Assembly: GCA_913060645.1 (NCBI GenBank) | Contig: CAJXSW010000015.1 | Span: 1 to 38,069, forward strand | Reading direction: 5' to 3' | Length of the DNA: 38,069 nucleotides | From: an uncultured Dokdonia sp. | GTDB taxonomy: Bacteria > Bacteroidota > Bacteroidia > Flavobacteriales > Flavobacteriaceae | Part shown: positions 16,700 to 24,745 of the stretch, in pieces | How positions within the stretch are numbered: the stretch's first letter is position 1 | Layout of the letters: every line of letters starts with the position of its first letter | Made by a program: the position numbers and the translations under genes | The notes under the pieces: model-generated | Database searches by the model: none | Told to the model about the DNA's origin: nothing | The model's input: the letters and a program-made list of their open reading frames with translations, nothing else

Positions 16700-18313
16700 C
16701 TACACTTCTTTATAGAATTTCATTAAATTCTTAGTAGAACCATCATGATTTTCACTTGTTCCAGTACTAAACTCATTAAGCACTTTTTTTGCAAGTTGTT
16801 TTCCTAGTTCAACTCCCCATTGATCATAAGAGTATATATTCCATATCACTCCTTGTACAAAGATTTTATGCTCATACATAGCTACCAGTGACCCTAAGCT
16901 CTCTGGAGTGAGATTCTCCCCTAAAATAGTCGTTGTAGGCTTATTTCCCTCAAACACTTTAAAGGGTATGAGTTCTTCTATACGCTTTCGCGAAAGCGTA
17001 CTTCCCTCAAAATCCTGCTCCACTTGAGATACAGTCTTACCATTCATGAGTGCTTCAGTTTGTGCAAAGAAGTTTGCCATAAGCTTATCATGGTGATCTT
17101 GATTACCGTGAAGTGACTTTTTGAAACCAATAAAATCTGCAGGAATTAATTTTGTTCCTTGGTGTATCAATTGGAAAAATGCGTGTTGTGAGTTTGTTCC
17201 AGGTTCACCCCAAATAATATTTCCAGTTTCATAAGTAACGCGGTCACCCTTGCGATCTACGCTTTTCCCGTTACTTTCCATAATTGCTTGCTGCAAGTAT
17301 GCTGGAAGTCTATGTAAATATTGGGAATAAGGAATAACAGCTTCTGTCTCTGCTCCATAAAAATTATTATACCACACACTTAAGAGTGCCGTAATCACTG
17401 GAATATTTTGATCAAATGACGTGTTTTTAAAATGCTCATCCATTTTAAATGCACCATGGAATAAGCCTTCAAAGTTTTTATAACCCACAGCAAGCGCTAT
17501 AGATAAACCTACTGAGCTCCAAAGAGAAAAGCGTCCTCCTACCCAGTTCCACATAGGAAATACGTTATCTGAAGAAATACCAAAGCTAGCAATAGCCTCC
17601 TCATTTGTTGACACTGCAACAAAATGGTTACTCACCGCTTCTTCTCCTAGTTGATTTACAAACCACTTTCTTACTGTTGTGGCATTACTCAACGTCTCTT
17701 GAGTTGTAAACGTCTTAGATACTATTACAAAAAGCGTTGTTTCTGGATTAAGATTTTTAATGGTCTCCATTACATGATCACCATCTACATTTGATATAAA
17801 ATGCGTAGTCAAGTGGTTTTTGTAATACTGCAATGCCTCAACAACCATCACTGGCCCAAGATCTGACCCACCTATACCTATGTTTACAACGTCTGTAATC
17901 TCTTTACCGGTAGCTCCTTTATGCTTGCCAGAAATAACTTTTTCAGTAAAAATTTCGATTGACTTTTTTACTTCATTCACCTCTTCCTTAGCAAAAGCGT
18001 CACTCTTTTCATCACGCAGCGCGGTATGCATCACTGCTCTATCTTCAGTAGCATTTATTGCATCCCCACCAAAATAGCTATCAATTGCCTCTTTTAAGCC
18101 AACCTCTTCTGCCAGTTGCACGAGTAACTCACGAGTTTTTGTTGTGATTCTATTTTTACTGTAATCTACATATAAAGAATCCCAAATGATTGTGAACTCT
18201 TCTGCACGAGCGCTATCCTTAAAAAGATCAACTAATAGCGTATCTTTTGTTTCCTTGTAATGCGTTTCTAATGCTTTCCAAGCTGCCGTTGTAGTTGGGT
18301 TTATACTTTTCAT
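16700..18313 (-). CDS. pgi: Glucose-6-phosphate isomerase
   Basis: Interconverts glucose-6-phosphate and fructose-6-phosphate in glycolysis and gluconeogenesis. 537 residues matches the long bacterial/eukaryotic form. Family motifs visible: DVVNIGIGGSDLGPVM near residue 142, VSKTFTTQET, and the signature GEPGTNSQHAFFQLIHQGT, with a C-terminal stretch WGVELGKQLAKKVL holding the conserved Lys. The dispersed palindrome at 16983-16998 is read as TLSRKR near residue 439, in EGSTLSRKRIEEL. It is the last gene of a minus-strand run behind kynA and the M23 gene (18-base gap) and is closed by a terminator. Confidence 0.97.
   Translation of the reverse strand: MKSINPTTTAAWKALETHYKETKDTLLVDLFKDSARAEEFTIIWDSLYVDYSKNRITTKTRELLVQLAEEVGLKEAIDSYFGGDAINATEDRAVMHTALRDEKSDAFAKEEVNEVKKSIEIFTEKVISGKHKGATGKEITDVVNIGIGGSDLGPVMVVEALQYYKNHLTTHFISNVDGDHVMETIKNLNPETTLFVIVSKTFTTQETLSNATTVRKWFVNQLGEEAVSNHFVAVSTNEEAIASFGISSDNVFPMWNWVGGRFSLWSSVGLSIALAVGYKNFEGLFHGAFKMDEHFKNTSFDQNIPVITALLSVWYNNFYGAETEAVIPYSQYLHRLPAYLQQAIMESNGKSVDRKGDRVTYETGNIIWGEPGTNSQHAFFQLIHQGTKLIPADFIGFKKSLHGNQDHHDKLMANFFAQTEALMNGKTVSQVEQDFEGSTLSRKRIEELIPFKVFEGNKPTTTILGENLTPESLGSLVAMYEHKIFVQGVIWNIYSYDQWGVELGKQLAKKVLNEFSTGTSENHDGSTKNLMKFYKEV
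16983..16998. repeat. Dispersed palindrome copy 4 (in pgi)
   Basis: Perfect core with TA on both sides, so the symmetry spans 20 bases. Read in a second frame as T-L-S-R-K-R. The next bases CTT are shared with the copies at 21633 and 25209. Confidence 0.95.
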
Positions 18314-18331
18314 TAGGTAGGTTCTATAAGA

Positions 18332-19639
18332 TTATTGTTGTTTTTCTTCTGTTTGCTGTTGTGCAAATTCCATTTCTGCTTCACTCATAAATGGAATATT
18401 ATCTAATTGCAATCTGAGAGGCTTACGTATACTATCGTAAATAGGCTTGAGTCGCTCATCTAGCGGTTTTGATGCTGGCAGGTCCTCTTTAAAGGGATCT
18501 ACTTGTTTTCCATTTTTCCAAAAACGATAACACACGTGAGGTCCACCAGAATTTCCTGTCATCCCTATAGTTCCTATTACATCTCCTTGACGCACAGATT
18601 GCCCTACTTTTACAGCTCTTTTTTGCATGTGTAGGTATTGCGTATCATAAGTAGCATTATGGCGTATTTTTACATAATTACCATTACCTCCACGTCGTTC
18701 AGATTTAGTCACCACTCCATCTGCAGTAGCAAGAATAGGAGTACCTATAGCTCCAGCAAAGTCTGTTCCCTTATGTGGACGCAACTTATAACCATAGTAC
18801 TTTATACGTCGCTTAAGATTATATCTAGATGAGATTCTATTGAACTTAAGTGGACCTTTTAAGAATGCACGACGTAGGTTGTCACCATTTTCATCAAAGT
18901 AGTCAAAACCTCCAGCTAGTGAGTCATTTGCAAATCTAAATGCATAAATCTCACGTCCTGCATGTTCAAAAAGAACAGCTTTAATTTTACCTACTCCCGC
19001 AGGAATTGTATCATTTACAAAGCGTTCCTCATAAATTGCCTTGAAGCGGTCACCTTTTTGAAGTTTAAAGAAATCAATAGTCCACGCATAAATATCTGCC
19101 ATTTTATAAGCAACATTCACACTTACTCCAAGATCATCAAAAGTAGAAGATAGATTGCTGTTTATTACTCCAGAGATTTCACGCTCATAAGTTGTTGTAG
19201 GATGCTTTCTTGCCGCAGCTTTTACATTTTCTTGAAAATCTACCACGACGTAGTCTTCTCTATTTTGCTCATAAATAAACACTTGAGCTGCCTCTAGAGA
19301 ATCTTTTGATTTAAGTAAGACATATGGCTTTCCTTTTCTAATTTTCCGAGTATCAAACACCGACACAACAGAGTCAGAAATCTCTTCTATAGTTGCATAA
19401 TCTACATTTGCATCAAAAAGAATTTTTCCAAAACTATCTCCAGACTGCACAGTATCTCGCTCTACAATATAATCATCAAGCACGTAACCGTACTCTTTAA
19501 CTACTTCTGGTGGCGCCGTATAAATTTCTTCATCATCTACCGTATCTGAGGTAGCGTCACCGCAAGCAAAAACTAAAAAACTAAAAAAAACTAAAAGATA
19601 TAGGTGGTTATATTTCACAAAAAGTAAGTTGTCATTCAT
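18332..19639 (-). CDS. M23-family peptidase lipoprotein (cell-wall endopeptidase-like)
   Basis: 435 residues. A signal with lipobox VFAC places the lipid-modified Cys at 26. An N-terminal region with VQSGDSFGKIL (residues 64-74) looks LysM-like/OapA-like. The C-terminal LytM domain contains HKGTDF (Zn ligands H289, D293), YLHM (H337) and PHVCYRF (H368, C370). Typical M23 enzymes have HxH there, with the second His binding Zn; here it is Cys. Family members cut peptidoglycan cross-links or, when degenerate, activate amidases. I believe the HVC variant is shared by other Bacteroidetes homologues but cannot check. The start ATG overlaps the kynA stop by one base, so the genes are coupled. Confidence 0.88.
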   Translation of the reverse strand: MNDNLLFVKYNHLYLLVFFSFLVFACGDATSDTVDDEEIYTAPPEVVKEYGYVLDDYIVERDTVQSGDSFGKILFDANVDYATIEEISDSVVSVFDTRKIRKGKPYVLLKSKDSLEAAQVFIYEQNREDYVVVDFQENVKAAARKHPTTTYEREISGVINSNLSSTFDDLGVSVNVAYKMADIYAWTIDFFKLQKGDRFKAIYEERFVNDTIPAGVGKIKAVLFEHAGREIYAFRFANDSLAGGFDYFDENGDNLRRAFLKGPLKFNRISSRYNLKRRIKYYGYKLRPHKGTDFAGAIGTPILATADGVVTKSERRGGNGNYVKIRHNATYDTQYLHMQKRAVKVGQSVRQGDVIGTIGMTGNSGGPHVCYRFWKNGKQVDPFKEDLPASKPLDERLKPIYDSIRKPLRLQLDNIPFMSEAEMEFAQQQTEEKQQ

Positions 19640-20577
19640 TATACATCATGCCCCCAGTTTGCAAGCTCTTCTGCAGTCCAGACTTCTGGAAAGAAAATAC
19701 GTCGCTGGTATTTAGGGTGCATATATTTTGTCCATTCGCTTCCGCCTGTTGCCTCTACTACTTTCTCACCATTATTTAAGTAGTGATTTGCAGCATGATA
19801 ATGAGACATTACCCAAGTAACATTTACTGTGTAATCGTAGTGACGCATAGCATCACGTAACTTTTGATTCTCACGGACTTCTTGAGGTAAACTTTTAAAG
19901 CGAGCATACAAATTTATAGTATTATATTCTTTTGTAAACGCTACAAAGTCGTTTTTATACTTCTCTTCAAAGGCTGTGAGCAAATAAGATTTTTTACCAG
20001 TATGATAATCCTTGCCGGCGGCTTGCCAATATAGATGTTCTAACGCATGTTCGTACGGAGTATTGCGGTCTATGCTTTCGCGAAAGCGATTATCTATAAG
20101 ATTTATTAAATCTGTACTTGCAAACTCAATTTTTCTATACTGCGCACTTTGAAAACCACTAGCTGGAGTAAGGGTTTTTCTAAATTTCATGTACTGCTCG
20201 ACATCCATTCCTTCTTGCATAATCGAGAAAGAACTGGTAAGCATATCAAAATACCTACTTATGCGCCCTAAACGAGAACTAAAAAAATCTACTGTAAGAT
20301 TAGGATGGTGAGCTACTTGCTCAATCTCCCAAAGTACCATTTTAAATAGCAGCTCATTAACTTGATGGTACATGATAAACACATTTTCATCTGGCATGCT
20401 CGTGCGTGGCAACTGCAAACTTAATAATGCGTCTGTATGGATGTAGTCCCAGTAAGTGATAGGCTTACTTTGCAGTAATCCTTCAAGATGGTCATCAAGA
20501 TCTTGATCTATCTTCTCATACTTATCATCAAGCTGATTGATGATTTTTTCTATGTCTGGTTGAATGGGCTTTTTCAT
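19639..20577 (-). CDS. kynA: Tryptophan 2,3-dioxygenase
   Basis: Haem enzyme that opens the indole ring of L-tryptophan to N-formylkynurenine, the first step of the kynurenine pathway. 312 residues. Recognisable segments: ITYWDYIHTDALLSLQ, FIMYHQVNELLFKMVLWE (substrate-side His/Glu helix), SGFQSAQYRKIEF and WVMSHYHAANHYL near residue 259, which carries the likely proximal haem His. The palindrome at 20073-20088 is read in a third frame as RFRES at residues 164-168. No other kynurenine-pathway gene is in the window; the downstream genes are a cell-wall peptidase and pgi. A 10-base perfect inverted repeat sits 30 bases upstream of the start. Confidence 0.93.
   Translation of the reverse strand: MKKPIQPDIEKIINQLDDKYEKIDQDLDDHLEGLLQSKPITYWDYIHTDALLSLQLPRTSMPDENVFIMYHQVNELLFKMVLWEIEQVAHHPNLTVDFFSSRLGRISRYFDMLTSSFSIMQEGMDVEQYMKFRKTLTPASGFQSAQYRKIEFASTDLINLIDNRFRESIDRNTPYEHALEHLYWQAAGKDYHTGKKSYLLTAFEEKYKNDFVAFTKEYNTINLYARFKSLPQEVRENQKLRDAMRHYDYTVNVTWVMSHYHAANHYLNNGEKVVEATGGSEWTKYMHPKYQRRIFFPEVWTAEELANWGHDV
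20073..20088. repeat. Dispersed palindrome copy 5 (in kynA)
   Basis: TGCTTTCGCGAAAGCG: the first base is T instead of C, and the 14-base core is intact. Read in a third frame as R-F-R-E-S. Confidence 0.92.
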
Positions 20578-20606
20578 GAGTGATTATTGGACCGTAAATA
20601 TTGAGC

Positions 20607-20631
20607 TTATCAAATACTTCATATTTGATAA
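20607..20631. promoter_or_regulatory. Perfect inverted repeat upstream of kynA, candidate operator
   Basis: Arms TTATCAAATA (20607-20616) and TATTTGATAA (20622-20631) pair perfectly around a 5-base centre CTTCA. The site is about 30 bases upstream of the kynA ATG. It has no U tract and little GC, so a terminator is unlikely; a binding site for a dimeric repressor or activator fits better. Confidence 0.5.
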
Positions 20632-20680
20632 ACATCAACGCTGTGTTGCCTGATTTATTAAGTGGCAATTTACAAAATCC

Positions 20681-21499
20681 TTAATCAAACACGATCTCAA
20701 AAGGATGCTTAAGTCCTTTATAAGCGTCTAGATCTGCTTTAAGTGAGCCTACAGATAATTCTGCCTTAATACGAAGCGGTATTTTATTATCATCATCACT
20801 TACCCATATGGTAAGACTTTCTTTTTCTTGGAAAACACGACCAGACTGTACAAGTGGTCTAAAAACTAATGTCTTTACCTTCCCAAACTTCGTGCGAATA
20901 GTCTCTCTTTCCAAAAATCGCATTTTGAAAGGATAATTTTCTCCATCAAAAAACATAGTGAGATTAACTTCATCACCCGCCTTTAGCCCGTCTGTAGTAA
21001 GATTATTACGCAAGTAATACATTGCAGAGACCATGTCCTGAATGCCTGGTTCTGTATCAATAGTGGTTTTCTTATCACGCTTTATATCGTTTATATGCGC
21101 TTTATGTGCCACTTGATCAAACTCTATGACTTTATTCTTAGTGTGGCCACCCTCATCTATTTTACGTAAAAACTTATATGGCAAATCTGTCTTTTTATCT
21201 ACCCAGCTCTCATAATAATCCTCTACTCCGAAGGCTAATCCCACAATACCTGTAGTCTCGCCAAAGCCTTTTATGTGATGCACTGGCTTTCCTTTATAAG
21301 TAGCATCTTTAATGTCAATAGTAGCATAACCGCCAGTAAGAAGCCCGTAGTGTACTCTAAATTTGAGCCATTCTCCCGCTTGATATGTATCCTTATGTTT
21401 CATCACACCATTACTTACTGGCGCCTGCATAAAGGCAGTACTCACAAGAAGTACTATCATTATTAATAAGGCAGGTATGTATTTGTTATGTGACTTCAT
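20681..21499 (-). CDS. DUF3108 domain protein, exported
   Basis: 272 residues. An N-terminal hydrophobic signal (IPALLIMIVLLVSTAFMQA) is followed by a DUF3108 beta-rich domain: YQAGEWLKFRVHYGLLTGGYATIDI, YESWVDKKTDLPYKFLRKIDEGG and IPLRIKAELSVGSLKADLDAY. DUF3108 proteins are periplasmic, of unproven function; some bacteria carry them near lipid or cell-envelope genes. It has its own upstream region containing a TAnnTTTG box inside an inverted repeat, so it is probably a separate unit from hppD. Confidence 0.82.
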   Translation of the reverse strand: MKSHNKYIPALLIMIVLLVSTAFMQAPVSNGVMKHKDTYQAGEWLKFRVHYGLLTGGYATIDIKDATYKGKPVHHIKGFGETTGIVGLAFGVEDYYESWVDKKTDLPYKFLRKIDEGGHTKNKVIEFDQVAHKAHINDIKRDKKTTIDTEPGIQDMVSAMYYLRNNLTTDGLKAGDEVNLTMFFDGENYPFKMRFLERETIRTKFGKVKTLVFRPLVQSGRVFQEKESLTIWVSDDDNKIPLRIKAELSVGSLKADLDAYKGLKHPFEIVFD

Positions 21500-21538
21500 C
21501 TTAGGTCGTTATTTGGTTGTACAAAGCATATAATACAA

Positions 21539-21564
21539 TTGTTATTCCAAAAATAGAATAACAA
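21539..21564 (-). promoter_or_regulatory. Inverted repeat enclosing a -7 box, DUF3108 gene promoter/operator
   Basis: Arms TTGTTATTC (21539-21547) and GAATAACAA (21556-21564) are perfect 9-base partners. The 8-base centre (21548-21555) reads TATTTTTG on the minus strand, an exact TAnnTTTG match. The arrangement would let a regulator cover the promoter. The ATG at 21499 is about 45 bases downstream. Confidence 0.45.
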
Positions 21565-21596
21565 AAAACTCCGTCCTATTTCTAAGACGAAGTTTT
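21565..21596 (-). terminator. Terminator after hppD
   Basis: Arms 21565-21575 and 21586-21596 pair fully in the minus-strand RNA with one G-U wobble (AAAACTTCGTC with GACGGAGTTTT) and are followed by TTTTTTGTT on that strand. The dispersed palindrome lies between it and the hppD stop. Confidence 0.75.
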
Positions 21597-21632
21597 AGTT
21601 AAATAATTGTAATTGTGTAAATAACAGCGTTA

Positions 21633-21648
21633 CGCTTTCGCGAAAGCG
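21633..21648. repeat. Dispersed palindrome copy 6 (intergenic, after hppD)
   Basis: Perfect core with TA on both sides (20-base symmetry), 12 bases past the hppD stop and before its terminator. Confidence 0.95.
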
Positions 21649-21659
21649 TACTTAAGAAG

Positions 21660-22820
21660 TTATAAAGTTCCTCTCTGTGCCTGCTCTCTTTCTATGGACT
21701 CAAAAAGTGCCTTAAAGTTTCCTGCACCAAATCCTTTTGCTCCCATACGTTGTATGATTTCAAAAAATAGGGTTGGTCTGTCTTCTAATGGTTTTGTGAA
21801 TATCTGAAGTAAATATCCATCCTCATCTGCATCTACAAGGATAGAAAGCTCTTGTAAACGTTCTATATCCTCCTTCATCACTTTCATATGCTCACCCAGT
21901 CTTTGTGGGATATCATCATAATATGTTTGTGGTGGTGGTGGTAAAAACTCGATACCACGAGCCTTAAGCTGCGCTACTGTTTTAATAATATCATCTGTTG
22001 CAAGAGCGAGGTGCTGTACACCAGATCCTTCATAAAAATCGAGATATTCTTCTATTTGAGATTTCTTTGCTGCCTCTGCTGGTTCATTTATCGGGAATTT
22101 AATACGACCGTTCCCGTTACTCATCACCTTACTCATAAGTGCCGAGTATTCTGTGTGAATTTGCTTATCATCAAAAGACAAGAAATTTACAAACCCCATC
22201 ACCTCTTCATAAAATTTCACCCAAGTATTCATCTGGTTCCAGCCCACATTACCTACCATATGATCTACATATTTTAAACCTGTAGGCTCTGGATTATAAT
22301 CTGATTCCCATTTTCTAAAACCTGGCAAAAACGCTCCTTTGTAGTTTTTACGTTCTACAAACATGTGTACAGTTTCCCCGTAGGTATAAATACCAGCGCG
22401 TACTGTCTCACCATGTTCATCACTCTCTACAAATGGCTCGCAATATGATTTTGCTCCACGTTTTGTAGTTTCCTCATAAGCACTTCTTGCATCTTCTACC
22501 CATAAAGCAACCACCTTTACACCGTCACCATGCTTTACAATGTGATCGTTTATAGGCGACTTACTGTTAAGCGGTGTAGTAAGTACAATACGTATTTTAT
22601 CTTGCTTAAGCACATAACTTACCTCATCACGAGATCCAGTCTCAAGGCCTTTATAAGCATATGATTGAAAACCAAATGCCGTTTTATAAAAGTGTGCTGC
22701 TTGTTTTGCATTACCCACATAAAACTCCACATAGTCTGTCCCTAGAAGCGGAAGAAAATCCTGCGCTCCTTCAAATATTTTTTCTAATCCGTAGTCTACA
22801 GATTTTAAGTCTTTGCTCAT
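21660..22820 (-). CDS. hppD: 4-Hydroxyphenylpyruvate dioxygenase
   Basis: Fe(II) enzyme converting 4-hydroxyphenylpyruvate to homogentisate, the second step of tyrosine breakdown. 386 residues with two vicinal-oxygen-chelate domains. The likely iron ligands are H187 (YVDHMVGNV), H270 (GVQHLALATDDI) and E354 (FFEIIQRMGAKGFGAGNF), all intact. The downstream enzyme, homogentisate dioxygenase, is encoded on the same strand at 23422, separated by a small membrane-protein gene. The 119-base gap upstream holds the palindrome at 22921 and a short TCTGC/GCAGA repeat; I found no convincing promoter box. Confidence 0.96.
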   Translation of the reverse strand: MSKDLKSVDYGLEKIFEGAQDFLPLLGTDYVEFYVGNAKQAAHFYKTAFGFQSYAYKGLETGSRDEVSYVLKQDKIRIVLTTPLNSKSPINDHIVKHGDGVKVVALWVEDARSAYEETTKRGAKSYCEPFVESDEHGETVRAGIYTYGETVHMFVERKNYKGAFLPGFRKWESDYNPEPTGLKYVDHMVGNVGWNQMNTWVKFYEEVMGFVNFLSFDDKQIHTEYSALMSKVMSNGNGRIKFPINEPAEAAKKSQIEEYLDFYEGSGVQHLALATDDIIKTVAQLKARGIEFLPPPPQTYYDDIPQRLGEHMKVMKEDIERLQELSILVDADEDGYLLQIFTKPLEDRPTLFFEIIQRMGAKGFGAGNFKALFESIEREQAQRGTL

Positions 22821-22886
22821 AGTTGTTACTTTTCGGTGAAGTTAGTTTAAGCTATTACTTCACTATTAATACTAATTGATAAGTCT

Positions 22887-22900
22887 TCTGCCTAAGCAGA
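22887..22900. repeat. Short inverted repeat upstream of hppD
   Basis: TCTGC-CTAA-GCAGA, 67 bases upstream of the hppD ATG. It could be a weak hairpin after the CCC-motif gene or a binding site. There is no U tract, so neither role is supported further. Confidence 0.3.
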
Positions 22901-22920
22901 TTGTTATGTTGTTTTTGTTA

Positions 22921-22936
22921 CGCTTTCGCGAAAGCG
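22921..22936. repeat. Dispersed palindrome copy 7 (intergenic, after CCC-motif gene)
   Basis: Perfect CGCTTTCGCGAAAGCG, preceded by TA, ending four bases past the stop of the CCC-motif gene. Confidence 0.95.
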
Positions 22937-22939
22937 GTA

Positions 22940-23413
22940 TTACTCAATACTATCTCTTTCTGGAAATACCTCGTTTAAGAAAATAGAATCTGTACTTATA
23001 GAGTCTACTTCCTCCTCCATAAACATGTCGTCACTAAAATCATCTTCATACTCCCAGTTGTTATCTGTACCGTATGCATCATTTGTAAGATCATCAAATG
23101 CTCCTGTCATACCAGCAACTCCTAAAAATGCAAGTGCTCCTATCACGATAAGTAAGAACAACCCATTTAAAATGATGGAAATAATATTAAGAACGCGTGC
23201 TATGGAAACGTTGCTCCTGCTAGACTCAGAAAACTCTTCTGGGTTTAAGCGATAGAGTTTCATACTCTTATTTGCCATCACGAGTCCTGCGATACTTAAG
23301 CCTAATGGAATGATTGCTGTAAATCCATAACAGCAGCAACCGGCAATGCCTATCACGAGGCCAACGATTCCTAATATTAATGCAGACGGATCTGCAGGTA
23401 ATTTATTTTGCAT
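22940..23413 (-). CDS. CCC-motif small membrane protein
   Basis: 157 residues. Hydrophobic segments lie at about 10-45, interrupted by a Cys triplet (GIAGCCCYGF, residues 23-32), and at about 73-102. The C-terminal tail is very acidic, rich in Asp and Glu, and ends around EVFPERDSIE. The layout matches the CCC-motif/DUF4190-like membrane proteins of Bacteroidetes, of unknown role. It lies 8 bases after hmgA, so it is co-transcribed with a tyrosine-catabolic gene; that may be incidental. Confidence 0.75.
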   Translation of the reverse strand: MQNKLPADPSALILGIVGLVIGIAGCCCYGFTAIIPLGLSIAGLVMANKSMKLYRLNPEEFSESSRSNVSIARVLNIISIILNGLFLLIVIGALAFLGVAGMTGAFDDLTNDAYGTDNNWEYEDDFSDDMFMEEEVDSISTDSIFLNEVFPERDSIE

Positions 23414-23421
23414 ATTGATGT

Positions 23422-24582
23422 TTAGTGGTCTAGCCAGCTTTGATAATAACTCTCGTCTGCAATTGCCATGGCGTCTTTACAAACCATAAGTGGTTTAAAA
23501 GTATCTACCATCACTGCAAGCTCTTCTGTTCCCTCTTTTCCTATACTTTTCTCTGCAGTTCCTGGGTGCGGACCGTGTGGTATACCAGCTGGGTGTAAAG
23601 AAATATGTCCCGCCTCTACATCTGTACGGCTCATAAAATCACCATCTACATAATACAATACCTCATCACTATCTATATTACTATGATTGTATGGCGCTGG
23701 AATACTAAGCGGGTGATAATCATACTTTCTAGGCACAAAACTACAGATCACAAAAGCATCTGTTTCAAATGTTTGGTGCACTGGAGGCGGCTGGTGGATG
23801 CGACCCGTAATAGGTTCAAAATCATGAATTGAAAAAGCATATGGATAGTTATACCCGTCATATCCTACCACATCAAAAGGGTGTGAAGCATATACCATCT
23901 CAAAAATATCGTCTTGCTTTTTTACCTTGATTAGAAACTCTCCTTTCTCATCGTTAGTTTCTAGCTCATACGGCTGTCTTAAGTCACGTTCACAAAATGG
24001 AGAGTGCTCCAGCAGTTGACCAAAATAGTTTCGGTAACGCTTAGGAGTATAAATAGGTCTGCGCGACTCTACTATAAAGAGTCTATTATCATCCGTATCA
24101 AAATCCATCTTGTAGATAACTCCTCTAGGAATGAGTAAGTAATCTCCATATTTAAAATCAAGATTCCCTAAGTGTGTACGCAGTTTTCCAGTGCCTTTAT
24201 GAACAAATATAAGTTCATCTGCATCTGTGTTTTTATAAAAATAATCTTGTGTGCGTTCTTGAGGAGCTGCAAGTATAATGGTACAATCACTGTTAGTAAG
24301 TACGGCTTTCCTACTTTCCAAATAATCTTTTTCTGGCTTGATTTGGAAACCACGAAAACGGTAGGATTGCATGTTATTCTCCTTTGCAATCTCTGGTTTT
24401 ACAGAGTATTGCTTGCGTATTTCCTTTACTTGCGTAGGTCTGTGTACGTGATAGCTATTTGTACTCATCCCGTCAAAACCTATGGTGCCAAACAATTGTT
24501 CGGAATATAATGAACCATCTGGCTTACGAAACTGAGTGTGACGCTTATGAGGAATATCTCCCAACTTATGATAAAAAGGCAT
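23422..24582 (-). CDS. hmgA: Homogentisate 1,2-dioxygenase
   Basis: Fe(II) cupin enzyme that opens homogentisate to maleylacetoacetate in tyrosine and phenylalanine breakdown. 386 residues, a shorter bacterial form. Visible family features: FRKPDGSLYSEQLFGTIGF near the N-terminus, the cupin strand GDYLLIPRGVIYKMDF, and the metal-site region DEVLYYVDGDF to HPAGIPHGPHPG (about residues 308-340) with the expected Glu and His residues. It heads the hmgA-CCC-hppD run. A weak promoter candidate, TTG-N17-TAACTTTA (last base off consensus), lies just upstream. Fumarylacetoacetase is not in the window. Confidence 0.95.
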   Translation of the reverse strand: MPFYHKLGDIPHKRHTQFRKPDGSLYSEQLFGTIGFDGMSTNSYHVHRPTQVKEIRKQYSVKPEIAKENNMQSYRFRGFQIKPEKDYLESRKAVLTNSDCTIILAAPQERTQDYFYKNTDADELIFVHKGTGKLRTHLGNLDFKYGDYLLIPRGVIYKMDFDTDDNRLFIVESRRPIYTPKRYRNYFGQLLEHSPFCERDLRQPYELETNDEKGEFLIKVKKQDDIFEMVYASHPFDVVGYDGYNYPYAFSIHDFEPITGRIHQPPPVHQTFETDAFVICSFVPRKYDYHPLSIPAPYNHSNIDSDEVLYYVDGDFMSRTDVEAGHISLHPAGIPHGPHPGTAEKSIGKEGTEELAVMVDTFKPLMVCKDAMAIADESYYQSWLDH

Positions 24583-24745
24583 TGTTGTGTTTTTAGATTG
24601 TCTTAAAGTTACTCAAAATCAAGTAAAGCAATCTATTCTGGGTTCCTCTTTATGAGGAAATTAAGAAGTATAGGTAAGTTTATCCAGCCTTGTGCGTTCA
24701 TGAGCGTAAATATAGGGGATTTTTACCGTGTTGTAAAAATGGAAA

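Noticed and set aside
20607-20631. Inverted repeat as terminator of the DUF3108 gene
   Set aside because: The stem is AT-rich and no U tract follows it on the minus strand.
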